A DNA stretch of 64,000 bases from Symbiodinium natans (GCA_905221605.1 CAJNDS010002090.1:280545-344544); one strand, 5' to 3'. Numbered from the stretch's first letter, positions 49,630-59,514 are shown. Notes: generated by a model not told the origin, from the letters alone. Translations and numbers: made by a program.

Positions 49630-49850
49630 GGGGTTCAGCAGCTCAAGTCCGAGCAGCTTGTCAAACGACGGAGACACCGCCCATTGGCTCCCACCACGTT
49701 GGACAACCAGCCCGTTAATACAGCTTTTCGTACCTATCCTCAAACTCTGTCTGCCAACTTTTGAGCTTAGACTCTTTCTGTCAATGTCTCTTGTAACGAA
49801 AAATGGTACAGGCTGGTTTCCCAGTTTACCTTACCCACTTCTTAAGGTAT
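49630..49850 (-). CDS. candidate coding fragment
   Basis: A minus-strand frame stays open for more than 60 codons, including SLSSKVGRQSLRIGTKSC and SQWAVSPSFDKLLGLELL, ending in a stop formed at the edge of a repeat. No ATG, no family recognised; could be a long exon or a fragment of a mobile gene. Confidence 0.35.
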
Positions 49851-49903
49851 AGCTGATACGATTAGGGAAGCATTCGCAGCAACGCTTTTGGTAAAGGGCA
49901 TCT

Positions 49904-49999
49904 TTTGGGATGTTGCCCCGTATACTGACAGTCCTGAATAGGCATTATATTCGGGGGTACTATAACCCCATTCAGGACTGTTCGTATAAGGGGGAACAA
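49904..49999. mobile_element. MITE-like foldback, family C, best copy
   Basis: GTATACTGACAGTCCTGAAT at the left pairs with ATTCAGGACTGTTCGTATA at the right; total pairing about 28 bp with few mismatches. Confidence 0.85.
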
Positions 50000-50100
50000 G
50001 ACCCTAAACCCGAAACCCTAAACCCTAAACCCTAATGAATCCCTAAAACCTAAAACCTAAACCCTAAACCCTAAACCCTAAACCCTAAACCCTAAACCCA

Positions 50101-50233
50101 TTAAGGACTGCTCGTATAAGAGAGGAGCATCCCAAGTGTGCTCTGTTTAGTACCCAGCGGCATGATAGGGATTATAGTGCCCCCTATGATAATCCGTACT
50201 AAGGACTGCCAGTATAGGGCGAACATCTCACTT
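50101..50233. mobile_element. MITE-like foldback, family C
   Basis: AAGGACTGCTCGTATAAG and CTAAGGACTGCCAGTATAG; interior GGATTATAGTGCCCCCTATG as in the copy at 63,806. Confidence 0.7.
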
Positions 50234-50904
50234 CAAGCCAACCCGAGTAGCCCGAAACCTTAAACCCTAAACCCTAAAAACCCGTATATGGATCCTAATC
50301 TCCAAGTCCTAGCACTTTCTGAGACCTCAGTCCCCAACATGGCCCGAAGAAAACTGACTTACAGGCTCCTTAAGGGAGGGGGGGTTCTTGGGGGTTTAGG
50401 GTTTGGGGTTTAGGGTTTAGGGTTTAGGGCTTGCGGTTTAGGGTTTAGGGCTAGTAGGGAATTTTCGGGAAGCTTAGGGAGCCTGAAGGAAGTAGTCGGG
50501 AGGATTAGGGAACCCTGGGATACACGCACCCTTGAACGCCCCTAAAACAGATCTCTGAGCTGGGTGCCACCCATCTCTGAAACTCCTGAACGATGAAGGC
50601 GGCACGAGATTCTCAAAAGATTTGGGTTTGGGTTTGTGGTTTGGGGTTTGGGGTTTTGGGTTTTGGGTTTGGGGTTTGGGGTTTAGGGTTAAACCCTGAA
50701 CCCTGCGCACTAAGCCCTACCCAGGGTAACTTTGTACCTGGAAAGAAAAGGGTAAGCCTTCCCAACAATGAAGGTGCGTTGATCTTGTTAACGGGTATGT
50801 AATCGGTTGCTCTAGGTCAACCCTAAACCCTAAACCCCAAACCATAAAACCCCAAGCGGCCTTTACTTGGTCCCTTAACAACATGTGTAGTTTACGCTTA
50901 CCAG

Positions 50905-51200
50905 CCAGCGGCGTATCGCTACCCATACCAGGCAGCGTGTCCAAACCAAAATCAGAAGATGTGAGACCGCCTCCAGCATGCCCTGTGGGGCCGGTGACTG
51001 GCCTCACATCGTTATGCTCCTCCAGTGAAGGCGGCACACGTATATACTCCTCAGCCAGTAGCCGAAGAGTGTCCTCAGCCACAGCTGACAAATAGCCTGC
51101 TTCTGACCAATTTTCATCATCAAATGCCCGTCTGGCTATCGGTGATGACCGTCTAGCTTCCAGTTCATCCAGCTCGCTCAGTTTCGGCGGCCAGTCGGAA
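50905..51200 (-). CDS. candidate coding segment, unknown protein
   Basis: Open for about 98 codons on the minus strand, acidic and helical in look: SELDELEARRSSPIARRAF, AEDTLRLLAEEYIRVPPSLE, VRPVTGPTGHAGGGLTSSDF. It begins right after a stop created by a TTTAGGG unit and may end at the strong donor CTG|GTAAGCG (about 50,904). Not recognised; longest non-repetitive frame in the right half. Confidence 0.5.
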
Positions 51201-51660
51201 CCCTAAACCCTCGGCATGGGAACGTCCTTCCTGCAACACACATTTCTCAACCGCTAGGCCTGACTGCCGAGTGTTAACCCTGCACCCTTATACTGTTTAG
51301 GGTTTAGGGTTTAGGGTTTGGGGTTTAGGGTTTGGGGTTTGGGGTTTAGGGTTTTTAGGTTTTGGGGTTTAGGGTTTATAGGTCTAGGGCTTGCAGAATT
51401 TAGGGGCTCGGCTAGCTGCAAGGCTTCATGCTTCGGGATTGGTTTCAGGCTTGAGTCTCCCGGAGGCCTAAAACCCCTAAACCCTAAACCCTAAACCCTA
51501 AACCCTAAACCCTGAACCCTAAACCCTAAACCCTAAACCTTGGGGTTTAGGATTTATGCGTTAGGGCTTAGGGTTCAGCGGCAGGCCTTTAAGTTCATGC
51601 GCGAACCCCAATCCACCTAAAGTGCTGAGGCAGGTTGGCCAGTAAGCCAGGATTAGAAAG

Positions 51661-51753
51661 AGGTTTAGGGTTTAGGGTTTAGGGTTTAGGGTTTAGGGTT
51701 TAGGGTTTAGGGTTTAGGGTTTAGGGTTTAGGGTTTAGGGTTTAGGGTTTAGG
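51661..51753. repeat. (TTTAGGG)n array
   Basis: Thirteen perfect units, one of the cleanest arrays. Confidence 0.97.
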
Positions 51754-51972
51754 GTGCCCTTGTTTTCTTGTAAAGGCGTTTATGAGGGAACCTGACCCCC
51801 CCCCCCCCCCAAAAAAAAAATAAGCGAATAAGGGGAGTACTGGGCATCCTAGCAGAACATTCTCATTGTGATTTTAGGGCTTCGGGCGCCTAATGCCGCT
51901 CTTTTTTTTCCGCTTTAGGGACCGAGAAAGGATCAAAGAATTTTGGCCCCGAGTCCCCACGGACCTAGTACC

Positions 51973-52081
51973 TGGACCCAAGAGTAACCTAGGAATACTG
52001 AAGGGTGCCCTTTCTTGGTTTAACGGGGCGTAGTATGGGAAACTAAACCCCAAAGGGGAATGAGGGCCTACTCTGGGTCAC
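51973..52081. mobile_element. MITE family A copy
   Basis: GGACCCAAGAGTAACCTAGG ... GGGCCTACTCTGGGTCA: both ends well preserved. Confidence 0.8.
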
Positions 52082-52872
52082 CCCAGTAGGGCACCATACC
52101 GAGGACCCTTATGAGGGACCTCAGGTGGGTATATAGGGACTCGTACGTAGTAGGGGTTAGGGTTTAGGGTTTAGGGTTTAGGGAGGAGATTCAGGTTCCC
52201 TTCCAGGGGTACAGTAAGTCTTTCACTTCGCAATCGCGGAAGGTCAGCACGAAAAATCGGTGGCTCGGATCTGTTGGACACAAAATATTTACTAGGTGTG
52301 GCAAGTTTGAAGTTCGAAGCTGTGGAGGTCAGTAGCTCTCCTCCTCGCCAGCACGAGGGTCAACAACGCAGGGCGCCTGGAGTGAGTTTAGGGTTTAGGA
52401 TTTAGGATTTCGTATTTAGGGTTTAGGGCTACTTGCAGGTGCATCGAATCCAGGCAAGGTCAGAGAGGAGACTTGTCAGTGCTTCAGGGTCTTTAGGGAT
52501 TGGCATAAGCGCCCGTGTCTGTAAGCAAGTGCAGCTTGATTCGCGGGTCGCGGTCGAATTTATACAAGGTTTAGTGTTTAGGGTTATCAAGGAATGGTCC
52601 GCACATTGTAATGCGGCTCTCGAAATTGCAGGAATTGAAGTCGGGGCTTCAGGGCGGCTTCAGGGTACCCAGCAGGCTTAGGCAAGGGGCTCACTCATTA
52701 TGGGGCAGGGCAATTCTCGCATAGAGCTCCACCCAGCTGATTGAGCTTCTGGCTTGGGATTGAGGGTTTAAGTTTGGTCTCCTTTTTTTGAATAGGGAAT
52801 CCCGCAGCCCCCCCCCCCCCCCCCCACACTCCAGGATTTAGAGGGTTTGGGTCAACATAGAGACCATTGAAG

Positions 52873-52983
52873 ACTTCTAGACCTATGAGTAACCTAGGAA
52901 TAAGCAGTTCTTGGTTTAAAGGGGCTTGTAAGGGAACCTCAAGCCTAACAAAGGAAATCTGGGCCTACGCCCTCCGGGTCCGG
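52873..52983. mobile_element. MITE family A copy, diverged
   Basis: GAGTAACCTAGGAATAAG, GGGGCTTGTAAGGGAACC; right end disturbed (GGGCCTACGCCCTCCGGGTC). Confidence 0.7.
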
Positions 52984-53299
52984 ACTACACAGCTCCCAAA
53001 ACCGAGCCTGACTCGGGACCGGCTTGGCAGATGCTGCTGCTTCGCCTACAGTTCATAGGGTTTAGGGTTTAGGGTGGTTTGGAGTTTCGGGCTTCCAAGC
53101 GGGCATAAGGAATAAGGTTCTGGGCTTAGGGGGGGTGAGCAAGGGTGTTCAGGAGGGGAGGAATGTCGCCTAGGGTTAAGTTAAGGGTTTCTGCAGCTTG
53201 CCGAAAAACGGGGACAAGGGCTCAGGGATGAGTAAGTGTTGACCTGAACCCAAACCCTAAGACCCTAACGCCCTAAACCCTAAGCCCTTAACCCTAAAC

Positions 53300-53326
53300 C
53301 GTCGCGATGGCGACATTTAAGCAAAC
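53300..53326 (-). CDS. candidate micro-exon
   Basis: Nine codons VCLNVAIAT preceded by a strong pyrimidine tract and CAAG|G; donor ACG|GTTTAG is the start of a telomere-like unit. The plus strand offers an ATG frame (MATFKQTLTEENDG) instead. Confidence 0.3.
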
Positions 53327-53404
53327 CTTGACAGAAGAAAACGATGGGATCGGAAAGAGCGTTTTAGGGCTTAGGGTTTCGGGCCCGGGAGGCTTCGCAC
53401 TCAC

Positions 53405-53830
53405 CTGACCCCAAATGTTCATTCAGCGTCTTCAATAGCCCAATGCCAGGTGGGCGCCTCCAACATCGAGTACGAAACTGACACCAGCTCCAGGGAATGC
53501 AAAAGCAGAGCTTGGCTCATGCTATGTTCAGGAACATCGCGAGTGGGCACTTCATCAACTACTATCCATTCCAGCCGAGGGATTCCCTTTGGCCAAGACA
53601 AGGACTGCTCCAAATAATTTTCTCCGAGAGGCTCATCTTCCACGGAACCCACGTGTACATTTTGTCACTATGCTGCTTTGCACATAATGCACGCAACCGC
53701 GCCGATGGAATGGAGTCCGCATCCAGTACTTCACTGGGATAGGCAGCCTCGAACTTCTTTTTCAGTTCCCGCGTCTTATCCGCGGACAACTTCGGGGGGA
53801 AGGCCTCAGACCAAGTGTCCGATGAGTCTT
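53405..53830 (-). pseudogene. decayed dinoflagellate repeated-family gene fragment
   Basis: Minus-strand reading ELKKKFEAAYPSEVLDADSI and TWVPWKMSLSEKI in one frame, then a +1/-1 change, VSFVLDVGGAHLALG in a second and LLKTLNEHLGS in a third, ending at a perfect donor CAG|GTGAGT. The order (YPSE-LD-D, WVPWK-LS, AHL, LN) is what I remember of a repeated dinoflagellate family of unknown function. At least two frame breaks, so likely a dead copy. Confidence 0.55.
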
Positions 53831-54662
53831 TTGCGGCGCTGAGGAACGTTTTTTTTTGTTTGGGGGGGGGGGGGGGGGGGTATGTTGTAAGGGAACACCT
53901 TAGGGGTCCAGCGAGTCAAAACCTTGGGGTCACCCCCTAAGACCCTAAACCCTAAACCCAAAAGTAAGGTTGAGCCGAAGATTGCCTGTGTAACCCACAA
54001 GCGTGGTCGAACTCAGAAAAACCAGCGAGCCGTGCCCAAGGGAGCTTCTTAGCAACCACGCTCACTGTTCAACACTTCGTGGCTGGGATTACCATGAAGA
54101 CCTAGACCTTCAAATCCTAAACCCCAAACCTAAACCCTAAACCCTAAATCAACTATATGCTAGAATCAGAATACGGTGCAGAAGGGATTTTGTCTTGCCA
54201 TCCCTTTTGGAACAGGAAGGTCTTCTGTCAAACTGCAGACACTCAACGGAAGGCTCGAAAACCCGAACCCTAAACCCTAAACCCTAAACCCTAAACTTAC
54301 CCTAAACCCCAAACCCTAAACCCTAAATAAAGCCCGCACAACCCACAAGTCTTGAAAGTTGAGCTTGAGGTTTAAGAGTTTAGGGTCAATAGTGACTAAG
54401 GCGCTTAGGGATAATTAAGAGCTTAGGGTTTGGGGTTTAGGGATAAGGGGTTTTGGGCTTGAGGGCACATGAAGATTTTAAAGAATTAGGGTTTAGGGTT
54501 TCGGGTTAAGGGTTTTGGGTTTAAGGTTTTTGGGTGGCAACTGCCGGCGCCTGCGGCCTCAGACGATGCCGGGGTCGGACTCTGCCTGGGGTTTTTAGCT
54601 TAGGGTTTAGGGTTTAGGGATTAGGGTTTAGGGTTTAGGGCTTCGGCAGTTTGTCTTGGGCT

Positions 54663-54803
54663 AGTTACATGGTCCCTTAGTATGGGCCCTTAAAAGTATA
54701 CCCTTAGATACCCCTTATATACCCTAGAAAAAAATTTCAGGGCCCTTACATCCGAACCCCTTACAGGAGGCTGGGGACCATGTTAAAGGTCATGAAACTA
54801 CCC
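54663..54803. mobile_element. MITE-like foldback, family D
   Basis: AGTTACATGGTCCCTTAG at the left, GGGGACCATG and CATGAAACTACCC at the right; interior GGGCCCTTAAAAGTATACCC. Confidence 0.72.
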
Positions 54804-54993
54804 TAAACCCTAAACCCTAAACCCAATAGGGAGATCGTGGCACCTCGGGGACGACATGAACCCTAAAAGGGTAAATGGTTAGTCGTATAGGGTCCCTGAA
54901 CACTAAACCCTGAACGTAAACCCTAAACCCCACCCAATGTCAGTTAGCTAGACCCAACAATAGGGTTTCGGATCGGGCGCCTGGGGGCGCGAA

Positions 54994-55338
54994 TTGCTGA
55001 AGCCCCGTTCCCTTGCAATGGCCCTTGTGGAATCGGGAACGTCAGTAGCCAACATGTTGTCCCAGGACTTGGTTCGGCAGGTTGTCGCTGGGACGCTCGG
55101 TGCCGGGGCTCGTGCTGTGTCACTTAAGACACTGCGTCTTGAGTTGGAGCAGAGGCTCGGTATTGCCCTGGAGCACCAAAAAACACAAATCCGAAGGATG
55201 GCAGAGCAGGCTTTGGATGAGGTTGTGTATACGCATGATAGCCCTGACGGGAATACATGCTGCATACCTCATGGGGCGATGTTTGATGCCACTGGTCGCG
55301 GGTGCTTGCTCTTCACACTTAGTCTGTGGCTTCTGTGA
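54994..55338 (+). CDS. open frame with a DEK-C-like segment
   Basis: Open on the plus strand; first ATG at 55,018. [20 protein letters not shown] followed by [17 protein letters not shown] resembles the DEK C-terminal/SWIB-associated helical domain (pattern: five-helix, LExxLGxxL..K..I). No splice sites are evident. It ends at a stop just where the ubiquitin-like sequence begins in another frame, so the two may have been joined once. Confidence 0.42.
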   Translation: MLKPRSLAMALVESGTSVANMLSQDLVRQVVAGTLGAGARAVSLKTLRLELEQRLGIALEHQKTQIRRMAEQALDEVVYTHDSPDGNTCCIPHGAMFDATGRGCLLFTLSLWLL

Positions 55339-55659
55339 TTGGCGACGTGAAGGCGAAGATCCATGACAAGGAGATCCCGCCCGATCAGCAGCGTTTCATC
55401 TTCGTAGGCACGCAGTCGGAGGACGGCCGACTCAGCCTACAACGTCCAGCAGGAGCCGACGCTCCACCTGAAGCTGCGCCGGCATGATGGCATGCAGTTT
55501 GTCGTGTAGATGTTGACCGGCATCGCCTTGGATGTTGAGGTGTCCGCAATTGGCAGCATGAAGGCGACGATCCAGGACACGATGAGTCTCCCGCCCGATC
55601 AGCTACAACACATCTTGGCAGGCAAGCGTTCAGAGGGCGGCTACATGCTCTCAGACAGG
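55329..55659 (+). pseudogene. polyubiquitin-like pseudogene, two head-to-tail units
   Basis: Unit 1 reads [19 protein letters not shown] (a Gly is missing before IPPDQQ), [12 protein letters not shown], then after a frameshift [17 protein letters not shown]. Unit 2 follows directly: MQFVV, an in-frame TAG where Lys6 is expected, MLTGIALDVEV, GSMKATIQD and LPPDQLQHILAGKRSEGG. The head-to-tail order is that of polyubiquitin. The RGG end is altered, so no active ubiquitin could be released. Downstream the frame stays open to 56,052 without recognisable content. Intronless, so possibly retroposed. Confidence 0.85.
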
Positions 55660-56049
55660 TTCCAGCGAATTTTGTGCCATATCCCTGCTGACACGCCTGT
55701 TTTGACCCAGGTGATGACACGATTGTTTGTCCTAGGTTCGCGCGGTGTCTCTTCCAGGCATTCGTGGTTATTCATGGTGCCGCGATGGGTCGCTTGCTCT
55801 TTGCGTTTTGTTTCTTGGCTGATATGGGACGGCTTTTCGGGTAGAGCCTGGCCGGTTAAATCCCTTTGGCCTGGCGCCCATAGTTTTGCTTGCAGATTTC
55901 TGCGCCGCAGACCCTCTGCGAGTGCATACTGCCTCGAGGGCACTGCTCTGCAGGCTCGCCCCCCACCCTTTCAAACTTTAATTAGGTGCACGCAAAGGTT
56001 GCATCCTCACGGGATTCGGTGCCTCGAAAGTGGAAGCGGAAAGCAGACC

Positions 56050-56149
56050 TAACAATAATCTAGGAATCAAAAGGTGCCCCTTTTGGTTTAGAGGGTATAA
56101 AGGAACCCAAACCCCCCAAAAAGGGAATAAGTGCCTACTCTGGGTCCTA
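56050..56149. mobile_element. MITE family A copy
   Basis: TAATCTAGGAATCAAAAGG, GGTGCCCCTTTTGGTTTAGA, right end GTGCCTACTCTGGGTCCTAG. A lone right half follows at 56,224-56,252. Confidence 0.75.
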
Positions 56150-56489
56150 GCCCTAAGCCCTCAACCCTAAACCCCAAACCCTAAACCCTAAACCCTAAAT
56201 TGCCCTAAACCCTGAAACTGAAAGAGGGAACAAGTGCCTGCTCCGGGTCCAAGATACTCCCAAAGGTGGGGATCAGGACTCATAGCTCCTAAACCCTAGA
56301 GACCCTACTTATACCCTAACCCCTAAACCCTAAACCCTAAAGCTCTAAACCCTAAAGCTCTAAGCTTGGCTCAGGGTTTTTAAAGCTCAGCTCCCCCAAA
56401 AGCAGAGAGCGACGCCGTCCGTGAACCATGGAAAAAAAACGAGACAGGCTACGCCCCGCCAAGTGTCCAGGGTTTAGGGTTTAGGGTCC

Positions 56490-56762
56490 AGGCCCACTTT
56501 GTAGCCCCCTCGCCCAACAATGACGACCAGCTCATGTTGAGCATCTTCCGGGACCATTGCTTGCCTAGCCCCGAGATGGGGGATTTCGTCGGCGTGCAAA
56601 CTGAGGGGCACTTCCCAGCTGCAGTCTTGCCCCTCCAAAGGGTGTCCTCGCCATTGTGGATGGGGAACAGAGGAAGCCTTAGCCCAAAATTCATCGATCA
56701 GGTTGGGGTCAGTGATAACCACCCGGTTCCAGATAGCAGGCTGCTCGTAGAGGCTGGCGGAC
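56490..56762 (-). pseudogene. dinoflagellate repeated-family fragment with one frameshift
   Basis: Frame 1 reads LYEQPAIWNRVVITDPNLID, WRGHPL and EVPLSLHADEIP; frame 2 continues ISGLGKQWSRKMLNMSWSSL and LGEGATKW. The switch is at a C5 run: one base less would restore one frame, so this may be a real frameshift or a homopolymer error. The pattern P-x-S-L-H-x-D-x-I/V-P-x-x-G-x-G-K is one I associate with a very abundant dinoflagellate family of unknown function. Confidence 0.6.
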
Positions 56763-57030
56763 ATTGTATGGGGCAAAAGAGTTTAGGGTTTAGGGTTTAG
56801 GGTTTAGGGTTTACGGCATACATGAAAGCCATAGGAAGCCTACCTAGAGTAGCCAACAGGCCCTTTGAGAAGAGGGAACGCGTACCTGAATTCTTGGGCG
56901 CCTTTGTCCTTTTAAAAAGGTGCGTAAGGTGTCTCTCGGCCGTTTCCCGCAGACCCCTAAGCCCACAGCCCTACAGTAAGCCCTAAACCCTAAACCCCAA
57001 ACTCCGAACCCTAAACTCAGGCACTAAAGG

Positions 57031-57195
57031 AGGCCCTTATAAGGGACCTTAGGGGTGATTCGGGGGTTGCTTAGGGGTTCCTGAGGTACATAGGGACTAT
57101 ATAAAGTAGATACATATATATATATATATATTATGTATATGTAGGGGTTATAAAGGGGAACAAGCTTAAGGTCAAGGGTCCCTCCTTCTAGCTTT
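57031..57195. mobile_element. MITE-like foldback, family F
   Basis: GGAGGCCCTTATAAGGGACC at the left, AAGGTCAAGGGTCCCTCCTT at the right; (TA)n in the centre. Confidence 0.7.
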
Positions 57196-57258
57196 TAAGA
57201 AACACTACAAGTCAAATTCAAACCGTAAACCGTAAACCGTAAACCCTAAACCCTAAAC

Positions 57259-57312
57259 CAGCCCAAGTCTCATGGTCCGCTGGCGCTTGGCTGCACCTTG
57301 CTCCTCATCCGC
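57259..57312 (-). CDS. candidate exon
   Basis: Eighteen codons ADEEQGAAKRQRTMRLGL, the only open frame, phase 0 at both ends. Acceptor TTTCAG|G; donor CTG|GTTTAGGG, so the GT is the first telomere-like unit. Follows 57,444-57,473 in phase. Confidence 0.55.
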
Positions 57313-57443
57313 CTGAAAGGCTTGCCATCCCGAAGCCCTATGCCCAAGGCCCTAAAAACCCAACAGGGTTTAGGGTTTAGGGTTTAAGGTACCCCTCAAC
57401 CCTTAACCCCATGATCTCCGTACCAAGCCTGTCCACCCCCCAC

Positions 57444-57473
57444 CTGCCCAAGCTTTCCTGTCGCCGTCAGTGC
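57444..57473 (-). CDS. candidate exon
   Basis: Ten codons ALTATGKLGQ, phase 0, acceptor TTTCAG|G and canonical CAG|GT donor. Joins in frame to 57,259-57,312. Confidence 0.5.
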
Positions 57474-57654
57474 CTGAAACCTACTTCGGGAATGGGCCTT
57501 TAACGCACACGGTTTTGGGTTCAGGGCTTAAGGCTTAGGCATTCTGTGTAGTGTATCGTGTAGACATCAAACACCCAAGTCCCCTAACCCCTCAAACCTG
57601 GCCCGAGACCCTAAACCCTGAACCCTAAACCCGTCTAAACCCTCAGCCCTAACT

Positions 57655-58015
57655 CCAAATCCGCGGCCCTCTAAACCCTAAACCCCAAACCCTAAAGCCC
57701 CAACCCCAAAACCCTAAACCCGACGCCCTAAACCCCACAACCCAAAACCCTAAACCCCAAACCCTAAACCCTAAACCCTAAACCCCAAACCCTAAAACCC
57801 CAAACCCTAAACCCTAAACCCTAAACCCCAAACCCTAAAGCCCCAACCCCAAAACCCTAAACCCGACGCCCTAAACCCCAAAAGCCTAAACCTTAAACAA
57901 ACCCCAAATCCTAAAACCCAAAACCCTAAATCCCAAACCCTAAACCCTATCACCCCAAACCCTAAACCCCAAACCCCAAACCCTAAACCCCAAACCCTAA
58001 ACCCTAAACCCTACA
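57655..58015. repeat. mixed CCCTAAA/CCCCAAA/CCCGACG array
   Basis: Two internal stretches repeat the order AAAGCCCCAACCCCAAAACC ... CCCGACGCCCTAAACCCC (57,692 and 57,837), so blocks of about 145 bp were duplicated, not only single heptamers. Confidence 0.88.
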
Positions 58016-58032
58016 GCCCTCTTCTGGCCTCC

Positions 58033-58085
58033 TCCATGCACAGGCCGTGGAGGGCGTCAATGTCGATCGGGCCATGGGCCCACGA
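58033..58085 (-). CDS. candidate exon
   Basis: HGPIDIDALHGLCMEE with GAG|GC donor on the minus strand; no AG acceptor near, so possibly a first exon, in which case the ATG frame (MARSTLTPSTACAWRR) applies. Confidence 0.33.
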
Positions 58086-58436
58086 GCATCCCCAGGTTTA
58101 GGGTTTAGGGTTTAGTGTTTAGGGTTTAGGGTTTGGGGTTTGGGGTTTAGGGTTTAGAGGGCTTGCTGAAGGGGTTTGTTGAGGGTTGCCAGGGCTTAGG
58201 ATTTAGGGTGCAGAGCAACTGTCAGGGGGTAGGATTCAAGGTTCTCTGGCCCTTCAAGCGATGGACCCTCGGCAAAAGGAGACCCTGAATAGGGGAATCC
58301 TCGCTAAAATGCAGACCTTCATGATGGTCATGGGTTTAGGGTTTAGGGTTTAAGGTTTAGGGTTTAGGGTTTAGGGTTTAGGGTTTAGGGCACCCTAAAC
58401 CCTGATCCCTAAACCCAGGGAAGCAACTGGTTGAAC

Positions 58437-58505
58437 TCTGACTCGAACTCTGCAGGAAGGTGCGTTGCACACATGACAATAGCCGGCGACGGCGAAACTT
58501 CGAGC
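58437..58505 (-). CDS. candidate exon
   Basis: Excellent acceptor (TTTTTTGTGCAG|G). Two readings: LEVSPSPAIVMCATHLPAEF ... and ARSFAVAGYCHVCNAPSCRV. Donor not fixed. Confidence 0.4.
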
Positions 58506-58780
58506 CTGCACAAAAAATGGTTTAGGGTTTAGGGTTTAGGGTTTAGGCTTCATAAAGAGAGCAAGAGTGGCGGCGCAGAAGGCAGGACTTCGGGCTGCAC
58601 AACTGAAGACCCACATCCTGAGTGAGAACATCTCGGACTTCATTCGGCTTCGACCCCGAGCCCTGGCACCTCAACCCTACACCCTAAACTCTACACCCTA
58701 CACCCCAAACCCTAAACCCTACGGTTTGGTTAGAGTTGAATTCTAGTTATAAGTGTGCATTATTGGAAGGTGCCCTCTAT

Positions 58781-58897
58781 CGGTAGTTTCATGGTCCCCT
58801 AAAATTGGCCCTAAAAAGGGGACCCCCTATTTACACCTTATTTACGCTGTAACACCCAAGGGCCCTTAAATCAGAACCCTTTCAAGAGGGTAAGGGC
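58781..58897. mobile_element. MITE-like foldback, family D
   Basis: TAGTTTCATGGTCCCCTAAA and AAGGGCCCTTAAATCAGAAC; right terminal repeat replaced by a CCCTAAA array. Confidence 0.65.
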
Positions 58898-58963
58898 CCT
58901 AAACCCTAAACCCTAAACCCTAAACCCTAAACCCTAAACCCTAAACCCTAAACCCTAAACCCT
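58898..58963. repeat. (CCCTAAA)n array
   Basis: Nine perfect units directly after the family D element. Confidence 0.95.
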
Positions 58964-59045
58964 TCCTCAGGGCCCAGATGAAACTTCCCTGAGGTGCTCC
59001 GGCTCCCTCTACCCTGTAAACACTGAACCTCAAGGGGCAAGAGGA

Positions 59046-59250
59046 GGGACCCTTATAGAAGGGACCTTAAAAGTTCCCTTTTTGGGTTATTTTTGGGTGC
59101 CCATACCCACCCTTTCAAGAGACTTTAAAAGTTCCTTTTTTGGGTTATTTAGGGCCTATACTCAGGTATTATAGGGAGGATTATAAGGTAGAAGGGCTAT
59201 ATAGCGGAATGGGAGTAAGGGTCCCTTCTAGGGGTCACTCTCTAACCCCT
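59046..59250. mobile_element. MITE-like foldback, family F
   Basis: GGAGGGACCCTTATAGAAGG left, AAGGGTCCCTTCTAGGGGTC right; AAAGTTCC(C)TTTTTTGGGTTATT occurs twice inside. Confidence 0.65.
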
Positions 59251-59514
59251 AAACCCTACTTCGGAGTGGACTCTTTTAGGTATAAGCAGCCAAAATAGGA
59301 ACCCAGAACCAAAAAAGTATTAAAGTACAGGGTTTAGGGTTTAGGGAAGTTTAGGGTTTAGGGTTCAGGGTTTAGGGTTTAGGGTTATAGTACTCCAACA
59401 CCCAATGGGGAACCCTGAGCCGCAGTCAGGGGCAAACAGCCACCAGAAGCAAATGGCAAGCCCTGGGGGGTCACCGAGCTGGCTGGTCTCCGCGCCTGAG
59501 GACTCGTGGGCTCA

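Noticed and set aside
58555-58680. Plus-strand ARVAAQKAGLRAAQLKTHIL versus minus-strand MWVFSCAARSPAFCAATLAL
   Set aside because: Both strands read like protein and no splice evidence separates them, so no gene was called.
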